Shown: in pieces, positions 41,860 to 52,724 of the stretch
How the letters are laid out: every line of letters starts with the position of its first letter
Position numbering within the stretch: the first letter of the stretch is position 1
DNA from: Aphanomyces cochlioides
Taxonomy: Eukaryota > Oomycota > Saprolegniomycetes > Saprolegniales > Verrucalvaceae
Assembly: GCA_019828595.1 (NCBI GenBank)
Contig: JAHQRK010000007.1
Coordinates: 1,984,001-2,048,000, forward strand
DNA length: 64,000 bases
Direction of reading: 5' to 3'
Translations under genes and position numbers: made by a program
The notes under the pieces: model-generated
Told to the model about the DNA's origin: nothing
Databases searched by the model: none
Seen by the model: only the letters and a program-made list of their open reading frames with translations

Positions 41860-43484
41860 ATGCCGAGCGTCGACAGACTCTCGTCCATGACGAGACTTCC
41901 CAGCCACAAGAGTCGTCGCAAAGCTGCCGTTCGCATTTTTGCCAACATGATGACGCTCAATCTCATCGCGGTCATCTTTGTCGTCGGAGGTATCCTCATA
42001 ACTCTTGGCCTATTCAATAATCAAGAAGTGTGGCTTGAATTCGCCGCCGATAGCTTGATGCCTCTCGGTCGGAGCTGTTGCTTGGCTCCATCTCCTGGGT
42101 TTGCGCAATGCTCGCCACCTGACGTGGCGACGACTGGGGAGCTCGTTTGGCAAGCCATCGGCCGTCAACTGGCAACGGTTTGGCGGTAAGACAAGCTCTT
42201 TATTACGACGTGTACAACGACGAAATCAGGATGGACAGCTCTCGTGCTACTAGCCAGCAGTGCTAGCTTTCCATGCTGCGATTGTCACGGCGGTCAGGAA
42301 TGGCGTTGGTGGAAACAACCGTCCGTCGACAAGCGTTCTTGATGACAGTCTTCACGGACGACATGAACATGAAGAGCGCCGTCGATGTCAACTCAGACGA
42401 TGGGACATCGGTAGCTCTATTGAGTGATCAACTCCATCGCTGGCTTCTTTGGACAAATGGATCCGCCGTCCAGGACGACGCCAACGGCTTGACCGCTCAG
42501 CAAACCATGATTCCACTTGGCCGTCGGTACAAAATCGCGTCGTTTGCATCTTCAGTCGTGCTCGACAAGACCACCGCAGTCGCATCACTGCCTAACGCTA
42601 CGTTGCTTGTAGGGCAGACCTCGAAACGAGTCGTTCAGTTCGCATGGAGCATGGGCCATCGGGTGGACAATTGGCTCGAACTGTTGGGGATCCAACTTGC
42701 TTTCACGACGACGAACTTGATCGTCTTTGCCGCAGACTTCTACTTGACCCATCAAGGTCTCCATGGCTTCCAGAAGCCCATTCTGTCGTGCGATCTTTCA
42801 GCTGGCACTGAGCGTCGCAAGTTTGTTATGCTCGTGTCTGTGCTCAACTGCATGCTCTCGGCGCATTATATCAACGTTGGATGCATCTACTATGGCACAA
42901 CCTTTGGCAGCCTCGTCTTCCTCGCGTCGTCTCTCGTTTTGGCCACGTGTTGGGAAACCATGGCGCATGTGATGTTGGCCTTTGTGTCTTGTATTCCAAG
43001 CCCCTTTGACCACGTCGTCACGTACATTTCCCGCTTGTTTGTCTTTGGCACAATTGGTTTACTGCCGTTTGTCTTCTGGTGGCAATATCCAGCCGTCTCA
43101 GCATCGTTCCGCGCGGCGCCGTTTGGTTTAGCCCTCAATATTCATGGCACGTTGCGATCCAGCGGAGCGTACACTGCTGAACCAGTGCCAACGAGTGCAA
43201 TCCGCATGGTGCCTTACTGTTTCCTTACTATGGTTTTCATCGCAGTCATGGCAGTCGTCGAGTCAATGGGGCGACGAAAACTCACCCAAGGAGTCTTCTT
43301 GCTCGATCTCTCCTGGACAAAATCCAACCAGTTCCTCACTCGTTGTGGCATTCCACACTGGATTACGAGTCTTCCTCTAGACACGACGCATTCCATCAAG
43401 ATTGGGAATCAATTGTACGTCAAGCCAAGCGTCCAAGTCATCCCCGGCTATGCCTCCATGGTCGAAAAGAAAAGTCCTATCTGA
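41860..43484 (+). CDS. Multipass membrane protein, oomycete type
   Basis: Two coding blocks: 41860-42185, with one strong helix near residue 35-55, and 42267-43484, with about six hydrophobic helices. The first ends at a GTAAGA donor. The best-phased acceptors (42230 and 42254) run into a TAG at 42264, so the junction is unresolved: a different donor, a sequence error or a broken gene. The second block contains T-N-L-I-V-F-A-A-D-F and a C-terminal I-K-I-G-N-Q-L-Y-V, and ends near K-K-S-P-I. Large families of such membrane proteins of unknown role occur in oomycetes. I cannot assign a function. Confidence 0.55.
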
Positions 43485-43520
43485 CAGCGATTCGAGTCGA
43501 TCGAGGACAAGCAGCAGCCA

Positions 43521-43763
43521 GTGAGAAAGACTCTCTACGTCGTCTCAGTGTATGCTCTTATCCCGACGCTGCTTGGGCTCCACAACGTCTACCCGAGTGG
43601 TTGGCACTCCAACCGTTTGGCTCTGTCGACGACAAGAACGTGTTCCATCCGACTGCTGCTGTTTCTTTCGGCCGTAACTTGTTCCGGCATGATCGTGGCG
43701 TGTGTGTTTGAATGGATGGCTCTCCTTGCAGAGAAAGTTCCCCAGGAAAGGCACGACGCGTGA
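43521..43763 (+). other. 80-codon hydrophobic ORF, possible membrane-protein fragment
   Basis: A short frame with two hydrophobic segments (Y-V-V-S-V-Y-A-L-I-P and L-L-F-L-S-A-V). It may be a first exon of a paralogue of the preceding membrane gene, or its 3' end after another intron. Low support. Confidence 0.3.
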
Positions 43764-44505
43764 GAGGGGGACTCGAATCTGTAATGGTTTCCTCTGCGGG
43801 CTCACACGACACCGGCGTAACTAGAACCTAATGTCTCACCAATTTTCCAATGGATAATCGAAGTGATGTTTCATGCTAGACGCTCATCGGTCGAGCAACT
43901 TTTCGTGGCCATAAAGTGTCTCGACGTCACTCATCAATATCAAAGATTGAGCTGCGAGGAACAGCTTCACGCGATGTCAGTTGTGTGTGTACGGGATGAA
44001 TTGTTTCACAGTCAAACCAAGACCAAAGTGATCTCTCCTAGAAGGATCATTGACTACACTACGTGGTGTAGTTTGTATGCTGGGCGACACCTCGTCATGA
44101 AGCAGCCGTCAAAATGCCAGTCCTGGTTGCCATAATGAACAGGATCAACGAGCTTGGACAACGCGCGATCGACTGACTTGTCAATACTCCATGAATCTTT
44201 GACATGGTCTGGTGAGTTATTTTTCCTGATTATGTGTACATGAACATCCAACTATATACCATGTGCTTCGAGACAAACTGGGCGGCATTTCATACGACGA
44301 AACTGGATGGCGACCACCAAAATCAAAAATATCTCACCTCAACTCCTGCTCCAACACATTGGGTATACGTAGCTTGAGCTGGACTACTGCCATGGTGAGA
44401 TATTTTTCTCGAATCTCCAATCAATCAATGCAAACTGTACTGTACCAGTCAGCATGTTGTACCCATGGACTCTTCTCAATCGCATTTTTGCATTTCTTGA
44501 CAGCC
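43764..44505. other. Intergenic upstream of the PAN-nuclease gene
   Basis: No recognisable frame or RNA. The frame of the nuclease gene is open upstream to 44263 but codes nothing recognisable before the signal peptide. Confidence 0.4.
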
Positions 44506-46263
44506 ATGCGCTTGACGAGCCTCGGGACGGTCGTCGTCGCGCTCGTTGCGAGCTCAGCTATGAGCCAGACGTGCTCGGTCGAACGCGACGTTGACTACGA
44601 AGGCAACGACATCAAGACGACCAAGCGAAGCGACTACACTGCTTGTTGTGCGGATTGCGAAAAGACCATCGGATGCAAGGTCTACAACTGGGACAATGGA
44701 GTCTGTTACTTGAAATCGGCTCAAGGTCGTACGGTTCGTCTCCCTGGCGCTGTCTCTGGTGTATTGCAACCAACGACGACAGCTCCTCCAGCAACCTGCT
44801 CAACTCTCCGCGATGTCGACTACGCTGGCAATGATATCGCCACCACCGAGCGAAAAGATCCTGGTCAATGCTGTGCCGACTGCCAAGCAACCAAAGGTTG
44901 TAAGTTGTACAATTGGGCTGACGGTGTCTGCTACTTGAAAAATGCCAAAGGTCGTTCTAGCCGTGCTCCTGGAACAGTCTCGGGCTTCATCAATGCGACG
45001 CCCAAGCCAACGCCATCTCCCACGACAACGAAGCCTACTCCGAGCCCAACAACGTCACAACCTACTTTAGCCCCAACCACGGCTAAAGTAACACCAGCCC
45101 CGACTTCGACGCCTGCACCAACTCCAATTTCCACCACGGTGGAGCCCACTCTAGCTCCCACCACAACGCAAGCTACAACAATTGCGCCGACCACTTTGCA
45201 ACCAACTCTAGCTCCAACACCACCACCGACCCCTTCCTCAACTACAGCTGAACCCACCCCAGTTGCAACAACATCTCAACCAACTATGTCTCCAACACCT
45301 CCTGCCACAACCTCGGCACCGACACCCGCGGTTACTCCTGCTACTACATCATCCGAGCCGACACCTGTCGTCACTCCTGCAGCCACAACCTCTGAACCAA
45401 CCCCTGTTGCTACTACGGCTCAAGCTACCACGGTTGCACCTACTCCTGCTGCCACGACCTCTGAACCAACGCCAGAACCAACTCCTGTTGCAACGACGGC
45501 TAAACCCACTCCTGTTGCTACAACAGCTCAAGCCACCACGGTTGCCCCTACAAGCGTGGCTCCCACACCTGCACCTACTTCCTCCACCGACGATTTCTAC
45601 ATCCACCATGATGGATATTCTCTTCTCTTCAACTGCGCCAGACGTACCGCCGATCGATGGAACTACACGTTGACCACCAACAAGTTGAACGCGTCTCGTC
45701 CATCCAGCTTCTACGTCGACCCCGATGTACCCAAGGCGTGCCAACAATTCACCACCAACAGCTACGCCAGTGTCAAGGCTGGATACGACCGCGGTCACTT
45801 GGTCGCCAGTTCCATGATGACGGACTCCCCCGAACAACGAAAGCAGTCTCACTACATGACCAACATCGCCCCACAAGTGTCGTCTTTCAACCAAGGTATC
45901 TGGGAAAACACCGAAGATCTCGAAGCCTGCTACCGCGATCTCCACCGCATCTACACGTGGGGTGGCATCATCTACACCGACAAGTCGAACGACTACTACT
46001 TGACGAGTCATGGCATTCGCACACCGGACTTTTGGTGGAAGGTCGTGTGGACGAAGGACGACAATGGCAAGGACAAGATCATCGCTTGGTACTTCCCGAA
46101 CCAAGAGAACTTGGGCAAGTTGGACTCTTACTTGGTGTCGGTGGCTGATATTGAAGCCAAACTGAACGACGGGCAAGGTCCAATTCCAGTCCCAGAAGAA
46201 CTCAAGTCGATCAAAGAGACAACAACCTGGACGTTGCCAGCTGGATGCAACCGATCGCGCTAG
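44506..46263 (+). CDS. Secreted PAN-PAN-mucin-nuclease protein
   Basis: A 585-aa secreted protein. The signal peptide is residues 1-20. Two PAN/Apple-like domains follow, about 23-78 and 98-155, each C-x4-D-V-D-Y-x-G-N-D-I, C-C-A-D-C, G-C-K-x-Y-N-W and G-V-C-Y-L-K. These usually bind carbohydrate or protein. Residues about 165-360 are a Thr/Pro/Ala tandem-repeat linker (T-T-S-E-P-T-P-V, A-T-T-A-Q-A-T-T) likely heavily O-glycosylated. The C-terminal 220 residues are an Endonuclease_NS domain with D-R-G-H at about 428-431 and M-T-N-I-A-P-Q. PAN domains may tether the nuclease to a surface or wall polymer; that is inference. The ATG at 44506 fits the signal peptide. Confidence 0.88.
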   Translation: MRLTSLGTVVVALVASSAMSQTCSVERDVDYEGNDIKTTKRSDYTACCADCEKTIGCKVYNWDNGVCYLKSAQGRTVRLPGAVSGVLQPTTTAPPATCSTLRDVDYAGNDIATTERKDPGQCCADCQATKGCKLYNWADGVCYLKNAKGRSSRAPGTVSGFINATPKPTPSPTTTKPTPSPTTSQPTLAPTTAKVTPAPTSTPAPTPISTTVEPTLAPTTTQATTIAPTTLQPTLAPTPPPTPSSTTAEPTPVATTSQPTMSPTPPATTSAPTPAVTPATTSSEPTPVVTPAATTSEPTPVATTAQATTVAPTPAATTSEPTPEPTPVATTAKPTPVATTAQATTVAPTSVAPTPAPTSSTDDFYIHHDGYSLLFNCARRTADRWNYTLTTNKLNASRPSSFYVDPDVPKACQQFTTNSYASVKAGYDRGHLVASSMMTDSPEQRKQSHYMTNIAPQVSSFNQGIWENTEDLEACYRDLHRIYTWGGIIYTDKSNDYYLTSHGIRTPDFWWKVVWTKDDNGKDKIIAWYFPNQENLGKLDSYLVSVADIEAKLNDGQGPIPVPEELKSIKETTTWTLPAGCNRSR

Positions 46264-47083
46264 ATCTGATGGTAATACTTTGAAATCCAAGATTCATTTT
46301 GTATGTCTTCCAACTAACATTGCAATTTGGTAACTTCACACTGCTGTGCTGCACATGTTTCATAGTTGCATGTCATTTTGCCGTCCTGTTTCGCTTGAAT
46401 CTTTGCGCACAAGGTCTGCGCCATTCTGACACGGGGTCAACTCCAGCTCCCTTGCCGGCATATGGCCGAGAGCACCCCTGCCACAGGTCGTTATGAGCCA
46501 CAGAACCAAAGCTGATAGCTTGACGTGCATCCGGCTTCAACTCAGAGATCCACAGGAAGGGCAACAGCAGGATCAATGATTTTTGTCCCCAGATTATCGA
46601 CCTTGGGGTTCTTATACTGCAATCTGCACTTGAGTATATCTTGTGATAGCCAACGTTGTGCATGTGCTCCTTTTGAATCTGCTTCTGGTCAATCATATCC
46701 AAACGAGAGCCAGCGCTACAACCACACAACCACGGAGTTGAGCATCCAACAATCTGCCGAAACGACCAACGGAGCAATGCTCAAGGTATTCCTTAGTCTT
46801 TCCCCTTGAGCGGCCATTTGGCCCGTGATATCTCCATGTCTTGCGAGCTCAACGAGGGCTCTGGAGCCGAGGTGGCACTCACGACGGCATAGCCTCCATC
46901 CAAATCAGCAGCCAAGGATGAGCATGTTGTTGGCTTGGCTGGTCTATCCGGTGCAAACATGCCTCAGATTCAAGGATGAGAGGTGGATGTCTTGGGTGTA
47001 TCTGAGTCGTGCGAATCTCGCCCCGTGGCGGGTGCATAACTTGGCTTTCCTGACTGACGGTGCTCTTCATTTCCGAATTCGCC
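46264..47083. other. Intergenic between two nuclease genes
   Basis: Short frames on both strands have no recognisable product. No repeat was seen. Confidence 0.4.
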
Positions 47084-47851
47084 ATGAAGACGTCAATTGC
47101 CATCATCGCGGCTTTTGTTGCCACCGCCGCTGCTTCCAACAACACGGTCGCTGAAAAAGTGTTGGCTAGCGATATCCAAGTGAACCATCTTGGCTACACA
47201 TTGACCTTCAACTGCGCCGGCCACACTGCTGACCGATGGACGTACACGTTGGACAAAGCGACGGGTGATGCTGCTCGTCCTTCGTCTTTCTACGTCGATC
47301 CTGATGTCTCGACCTCCTGTCAACAAAAGACGACGGCCACGTACAAGACAACCCAAACGACCACGGAGTACGACCGTGGTCACTTGGTGGCGAGTGCCCA
47401 CATGGGCAACTCGGTGGAACAACGCCGTCAATCCCACTACATGACCAATATTGCGCCGCAAGTTGCTGGCTTCAACCGCGGCATCTGGGAACGCACGGAA
47501 GCCATTGAAGCCTGCTACCGCGAGCTCAAGCCATTGACTACTTATGGTGGCCTTGTCTACACCGACTCCTCCAATGACTACTTCGTTGACACCCACGGCA
47601 TCAAGACCCCTGACTTCTGGTGGAAGGTCGTCGTGACCAAGGATGCTACGACTGGCAAGGATAAAATCATCTCGTGGTACTTTCCCAACCAACCTAACCT
47701 TGGCACGCTCGACAAGTACTTGGTCTCTGTCAACGACATTGAATCCCGCTTGGTCGATGGTCTTGGTCCTATTCCAGTCGCCAGCAGCCTCAAGTCTTTC
47801 AAGGCCACGGCCAACTGGGAGCTTCCCGCCGGCTGCACTCGTAGTCTTTAA
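47084..47851 (+). CDS. Secreted DNA/RNA non-specific endonuclease
   Basis: A 255-aa nuclease with signal peptide (1-18) and one Endonuclease_NS domain. D-R-G-H is at residues 97-100, with M-T-N-I-A-P-Q, E-A-C-Y-R-E and T-P-D-F-W-W-K-V. It is clearly closer to the domain at 44506-46263 (shared Y-T-L-T/L-F-N-C, S-S-F-Y-V-D-P-D-V, L-P-A-G-C) than to the nuclease at 6181-6933. It probably derives from a local duplication with gain or loss of the PAN-mucin part. The ATG at 47084 follows from the signal peptide. It converges on a TMEM135-like gene with 19 bp between stops. Confidence 0.9.
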   Translation: MKTSIAIIAAFVATAAASNNTVAEKVLASDIQVNHLGYTLTFNCAGHTADRWTYTLDKATGDAARPSSFYVDPDVSTSCQQKTTATYKTTQTTTEYDRGHLVASAHMGNSVEQRRQSHYMTNIAPQVAGFNRGIWERTEAIEACYRELKPLTTYGGLVYTDSSNDYFVDTHGIKTPDFWWKVVVTKDATTGKDKIISWYFPNQPNLGTLDKYLVSVNDIESRLVDGLGPIPVASSLKSFKATANWELPAGCTRSL

Positions 47852-47870
47852 GTTCATGGTCGTTATGAAG

Positions 47871-48992
47871 TTAATTTACATGTTGGGCTAGCTGTGACGA
47901 TGAATCTTTTGACTTTTCACGCATCGAGCGTCCGTAGAGGAAATAGATGATAGCTTGGCTCTGTTTGTCTGGCATTTGGAGGAGATATGTCATGCATCCA
48001 GCGTACAAGATCGTGGCGACTGATACTACACGGGCTCGAGACCAATTGGAGCCCTTCATCCACGATTTGACTTGGTAGAAGACCGAGATCAAGCTGTAGG
48101 CTGCGATGGCTTTGAGGATAGCCATGCGGCGCTTTGGCGGCTCAGCATATTGAGCCAGGAATGGAGTGAGAGATGCGATGGACATCATGACTTGGTGGTT
48201 TGCCTGGGGCAAGAGGCACGACGCGATGTATGGAAAGCAATAATTGCCGGTCAGAAATGCCACCGATCGAGCAAAGTCGACAAGAGTCTTTTGGACGTCA
48301 ATGCGTTTCTTAGTTGCAAGCGTCCATGCGACTGACAGCCCTTGAAGTGGCACAAAGACTTTCATGCTTTGCTTGCACACAGCTTGAACGGAGTGCATTG
48401 CAAAGTCGGTGCAGGGTGAGTTGGGGTGGAGCCACTCGCAGCGCGGAACGGCATTGTTGCTTGGAAGACTGATGTTCTTGCGAAGGATGGCCAAGTGATT
48501 GCGATTCATGGCGGATTGAGCATCCAACATACAGAGATGGGACGGCAAAAGCCAGTCGGAATGGAAGACCCAAGTGTACATCAATCGAGACGTGACTGCA
48601 ACGCCGACAGCTTGCTCGATGATCGCTGGGAAGACACCGTGGTGGGCGTAATATTGCAATGCGGCTTCTATGACTGCGTAGGACAAGACAATGTGTTTGT
48701 GCCCATCGGTCAGTAGACGAAAGAACACAATCGAGCCGAGAGCTGCCGCGAGCTTGGAGTTGCCATCTTCTCGTTCTTCGCGGTAGTTGAGAATGCGAAA
48801 CACGCCGCAGCCGACACCAGCAGCCACGAACAAATCGCCAGGAGCTTTGAGTTGACGAGCCCGAAGACTCGACAATGCGGTTCCAACGAGCAAGCTTCCG
48901 CACGTGGCAGGCGCGGCATGCTTGAGTGCATTGAGGAGCCACCGCAGAGGCTGGGACTTGTCGTCGATGGTCTCTTCCTTTTTCGACTGCAT
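47871..48992 (-). CDS. TMEM135-like multipass membrane protein, paralogue 2
   Basis: A 373-aa protein from the ATG at 48992; the frame is open upstream but without an ATG. The central motif is R-C-E-W-L-H-P-N-S-P-C. It shares with paralogue 1 the order S-L-T-P-F-L-A-Q-Y, R-R-x-A-I-L-K-A and Y-S-L-I-S-V-F-Y-Q-V-K-S-W, so these two are the closest pair. The N-terminus is more charged (K-K-E-E-T-I-D-D-K). No TATCCGG palindrome was found upstream, only a CCGG word at 49031. Confidence 0.68.
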   Translation of the reverse strand: MQSKKEETIDDKSQPLRWLLNALKHAAPATCGSLLVGTALSSLRARQLKAPGDLFVAAGVGCGVFRILNYREEREDGNSKLAAALGSIVFFRLLTDGHKHIVLSYAVIEAALQYYAHHGVFPAIIEQAVGVAVTSRLMYTWVFHSDWLLPSHLCMLDAQSAMNRNHLAILRKNISLPSNNAVPRCEWLHPNSPCTDFAMHSVQAVCKQSMKVFVPLQGLSVAWTLATKKRIDVQKTLVDFARSVAFLTGNYCFPYIASCLLPQANHQVMMSIASLTPFLAQYAEPPKRRMAILKAIAAYSLISVFYQVKSWMKGSNWSRARVVSVATILYAGCMTYLLQMPDKQSQAIIYFLYGRSMREKSKDSSSQLAQHVN

Positions 48993-50496
48993 CGTTCCGA
49001 TTGTAACGTCGAGTGCGTTTCGATTTCTCCGGTTCAAGTTGCAAATGATAAAATCAAGTCGACAATCACTGGATATTACCTCTATAAATGAATATTTGCC
49101 ATCAATACGACGAATATACTAATACAAAGGATATTATTTATAAGAGTATTTTGCTTATCATACTGTATGAACATATCAGGATAAGTTTGGACGATATCAA
49201 ATAACGCTCACTCTATCGGTATGGATAGAGGGAGACGAGCGATATTTTTCACGGGTGTGAGCGACTGTTTATCGCACAACTGAGTTATAGCATAGAATTC
49301 GAAGAATATATAATATGACAGGTACTTGGATATTTATAAGTTTTGTAAGTATAAGAGTTATGATATTTGTGGTAGTTAATTACAGTATTCTCACATATAT
49401 TTTTTTAAGATCGTGAAAACGTGTGCATGGATGTGAGATCGTAAAAACAGACAGCCTGCATGTGAGATCGTAAAAAACAGACAGACATTCATGCGACTCG
49501 TTGCGCGGGCCATAGTTTACCATAGTTAAATAGCTTGCTCATCGCCGTCCAAAATTCAGCCGTGCGGTCGAGCGTCTCAATTTTTTCACTTTTAAAGAAT
49601 TGTGATCGCAGAAAGTTCTACAGCTGATTGTTTGATAAGATGCCAGCGATGTAAAACTGTAACGTGAGTGCACCTTAGAGACGAATGTGGCTGAGCTACT
49701 GAATCATGATGGTAAAGACTGTGCTTTTTCCCATGTGAAGATGAACGACGAGCTCTTAACAGTTATCCACCGTACCTGTGGTTCAGTTTGCACGCATTAC
49801 TTCGCATCAGAGGCTGACTTGGGTGTGCGCTCACAAGCTTATAAACTTCAAATTAGAACGGTGAGTTCACGCGCCCCTCGATCGCTCAATTCGTGTTACA
49901 AATCAATCGCAGCTCGAAGAAATTCCATCAAATGAACTTGTATTATCCCCAAATCCAAAGTAATGTAATTCTGCTCTCATTGGACATAGGAAGGATGGAG
50001 TGCTTTATCTTTTAGAAACGTGTTTCAACAATCTCTCACTAACGAACACAATCGTACGATACTTGAATTGTCAATCGCTTCGACGAGCAATTTCTCTTGA
50101 CACGAGCCCAGACACAATCTTGACAATGATCAGATAAAAGCAACAATACGATTCTTGATAAAGAGTTCACATTTCTCAAGTATAGTCATTGTACAGCTTC
50201 ATTGAGAGCCCACACAACCTCAATCTCTTGGAGCTTATCAGTGTGAGTTTAGGTTTCGACAAGATGACCAGGGGTCTCGTCTTGGCTCTCGCTTGAGTTA
50301 TCTTTGGTGGTCAAACGAAAGTGATGTTTTTGGGCCAGCATCGCTGATGTTTACAAAGTTCAAGACAGAACTTTATCGACAGCATTGCATTCATCTCGCT
50401 TACCAGCCCCACATAGGTTTAAAAGTATCCCAAAACGCAATAATGTTCTCTTAACTTGGAGGGAAGAGCGGTAGAGCAAGCCATTTAGTAAGGAAT
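48993..50496. other. 1.5-kb intergenic stretch, AT-rich
   Basis: A direct repeat of TGTGAGATCGTAAAAACAGA occurs at about 49433 and 49463. A plus-strand frame at 49687-49935 has no recognisable product. No RNA gene was identified. Confidence 0.4.
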
Positions 50497-51585
50497 TCAT
50501 TCAGTTGCAGATAATTTCTTGATCTCGTCTGTTCGAGTCGACAGTGTGAATTTTTCTTGCCTCAAAATCCATCGCCCATACAAATATCGCGTCATCAATT
50601 GGTTTTGTGTCTCGGGTCGCTCCAAAATGCGAGCCATGCACGCTGCATATGTCGTTGTGGCGATCCAAGTCCATGGCAAGTGACTCACGCGCTTCCACAC
50701 TTTCCATTCTTGGATTTGGCTCATAAACGTGAGAAGGCTCCAGCAAGCAAGGGCTCGAAGGAGGCTTGTTCGGCGTTTATCGGGCTCAATATACAAGGCA
50801 GCGTAAGGAATCGTCGAGGCAAACAGTGCGACAAGCTTGTGACTGCGCTGAGGAAACACACACGAGCTTGCAATTGGAGCCATGTAACTCACAGTGAGAA
50901 AAATTGCCGACCTTGCAAATTGGTCGACCACCTTGGTCCAAGCAACAGTCTTCTTCGATATCAGTGCAGTCACAATTGAAATAGCTTGCAGGGGAACAAA
51001 TATATCAACGCTTCGCCGGAGGATATTCGCTGTACCCTTCACTAGAAACGGAGCACAAGCTTGGCCAGGATGCATGGCCTCGCAACGGGTGAGTTCGCAT
51101 GTGTGGAGGATTGATCTGAACTTTATCAAGTCAGCTCTTGGAATACTTGCTTGAAAGTCCAGCATTTTCAGAGTCGACGGTGGAAACCAGTCGGCATGTA
51201 CGAGGTACGCGTAGCCAGCTCGCATGGTCGTGAGGAGAGCTACGAGGTCTTCAGCAATAGCTGGAAGAAAGCGATGGTCCCAATAAAACTGTAGGACGAC
51301 TTCAATGTATCCATAGGCCAAGACAAGCTGTCGATGCGTTTTGGAGCAGAGTCGATAAAACACTACGGAAGCAACGACGGCTGCAAGCTTGGAGTTTCGT
51401 TTCTGATGGTTGAGAAAGCGAAAGACGCCGCAGCCAGCGCTGAGTGCAACAAAGACCGGAGATGGAGTCTTCAGGCGGCGGGCACGAACGCTGGACAGAA
51501 GAAACCCTGCTGCCAGTGTGCCTCCGGCTGGAGTGAGCGCGTCGCTCAGTTGTGTGGCCAGCGGCGAGCCATCTCGGCTTGACAT
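50497..51585 (-). CDS. TMEM135-like multipass membrane protein, paralogue 3
   Basis: A 362-aa protein starting at ATG 51585. Family marks: F-L-L-S-S-V-R-A-R-R-L-K-T-P, G-C-G-V-F-R-F-L-N, the Cys motif R-C-E-A-M-H-P-G-Q-A-C, S-S-C-V-F-P-Q-R-S and Y-L-Y-G-R. It groups with paralogue 4 by F-V-A-L-S-A-G-C-G-V-F-R-F and the shared M-L-D-F-Q-A-S-I-P / L-L-D-Y-Q-A-S-I-P word. No intron is needed. Confidence 0.68.
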   Translation of the reverse strand: MSSRDGSPLATQLSDALTPAGGTLAAGFLLSSVRARRLKTPSPVFVALSAGCGVFRFLNHQKRNSKLAAVVASVVFYRLCSKTHRQLVLAYGYIEVVLQFYWDHRFLPAIAEDLVALLTTMRAGYAYLVHADWFPPSTLKMLDFQASIPRADLIKFRSILHTCELTRCEAMHPGQACAPFLVKGTANILRRSVDIFVPLQAISIVTALISKKTVAWTKVVDQFARSAIFLTVSYMAPIASSCVFPQRSHKLVALFASTIPYAALYIEPDKRRTSLLRALACWSLLTFMSQIQEWKVWKRVSHLPWTWIATTTYAACMARILERPETQNQLMTRYLYGRWILRQEKFTLSTRTDEIKKLSATE

Positions 51586-52194
51586 CGGTTGGAGAAGGAA
51601 TAAGATGTATTAATAGTCGACAGCTTTCGCCTGCATACTACAGTATGCTATAGTACTACTTATAGTACTACTACTCCGGTCCATCTTATTTGTCATATAA
51701 TTTTTCCATTGGCAAAATTTCTTTGATCTCTGGGTATTTTGGGTTCCTGATTGGTTCATTAAGAAGTAATTACCGTGTCTTTGATTGCAGGTGCTCTGAA
51801 TCAAATTCAATCAAAGTCGGGCAAAATGTCGGAACACCAATCAGAGACGAGTATTTCTGATGACGTAATCACTGTTTTCGAATCGGGTAGCCAATGAAAT
51901 TGAATCTCTGTCCACATCTTCAGCCAGAATGACGATTTCTCTTCATTCATTGGCTGAAATGGTTTGTTTTTCCGGAACAAACAGTTTGGCTAACTACCAA
52001 GTTTTGACAAAAAAGACAATAGAACAAGACAAAAACAGTCCGACAAATATTGCGGACCGGAGTATTGTGGTTTTAATAAAAAACTGGAGTCGTGCGGAAT
52101 AAATTTTGACGCAAGCAAATTGACGCAACAATTGACGCATACAAATTTCAAGTGAAAAGAAATTGAATGTTTCGAATATGTTTTCAAACATTTA
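51586..52194. other. AT-rich spacer with an outer inverted repeat
   Basis: The words TTGACGCATAC and AATTTCAAGTG at 52120-52155 recur inverted at 52566-52660, outside the 372-bp MITE. This suggests the MITE sits inside an older palindromic element. Confidence 0.4.
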
Positions 52195-52566
52195 GGGCCC
52201 ATCTGGATGCCAAATAAAAAATATTGTGAAAATTCGTTATGTGATATTTTGTATTTTGGTCAAAATAATACAAACCACGTATCGATAATTAAAATTTCGG
52301 ACTGTCTGGATTCCCACGAAAATAAATAACCATTGGGAATTTGTGTGGATTTGGGGAAAATAATATTTTCCCCAATATAGCATAATCCACACAAATAGTA
52401 GAATATTTTTTATTGCATATTTCGCCTGTTTCGAAATAAATTATTGCAATAAAATTTATGCAATATTTGGCATCCAGACAGTGCATTATGCGATAATCAA
52501 AATTATGCAATAATAGATCAAAATATTGCGAATTATCTCAATAATAGGTGGCATCCAGACGGGCCC
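52195..52566. mobile_element. 372-bp PIF/Harbinger-like MITE with TTA duplication
   Basis: Ends GGGCCCATCTGGATGCC and, inverted, GGGCCCGTCTGGATGCC. TTA flanks both sides (52192-52194, 52567-52569), the target duplication of PIF/Harbinger. An internal shorter inverted pair (ACTGTCTGGAT near 52300 and ATCCAGACAGT near 52472) repeats the terminal word. Non-coding and AT-rich. Confidence 0.75.
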
Positions 52567-52724
52567 TTAAAACACTTGAAATTACACTATTTTAATGGTC
52601 ATGATCGAGGTCAATATAAGAAAATGTTTGCGTAAACTTTAAATAGTGTATGCGTCAATTAATTGAAACATTTTCAAAACATATCAAATTTCCAGTTTTG
52701 GACCCAAACGACAATACATGTAAC

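Noticed and set aside
45349..46290. Minus-strand 313-codon ORF across the PAN-nuclease gene
   Set aside because: All domain motifs and paralogue conservation are on the plus strand; this is a shadow.
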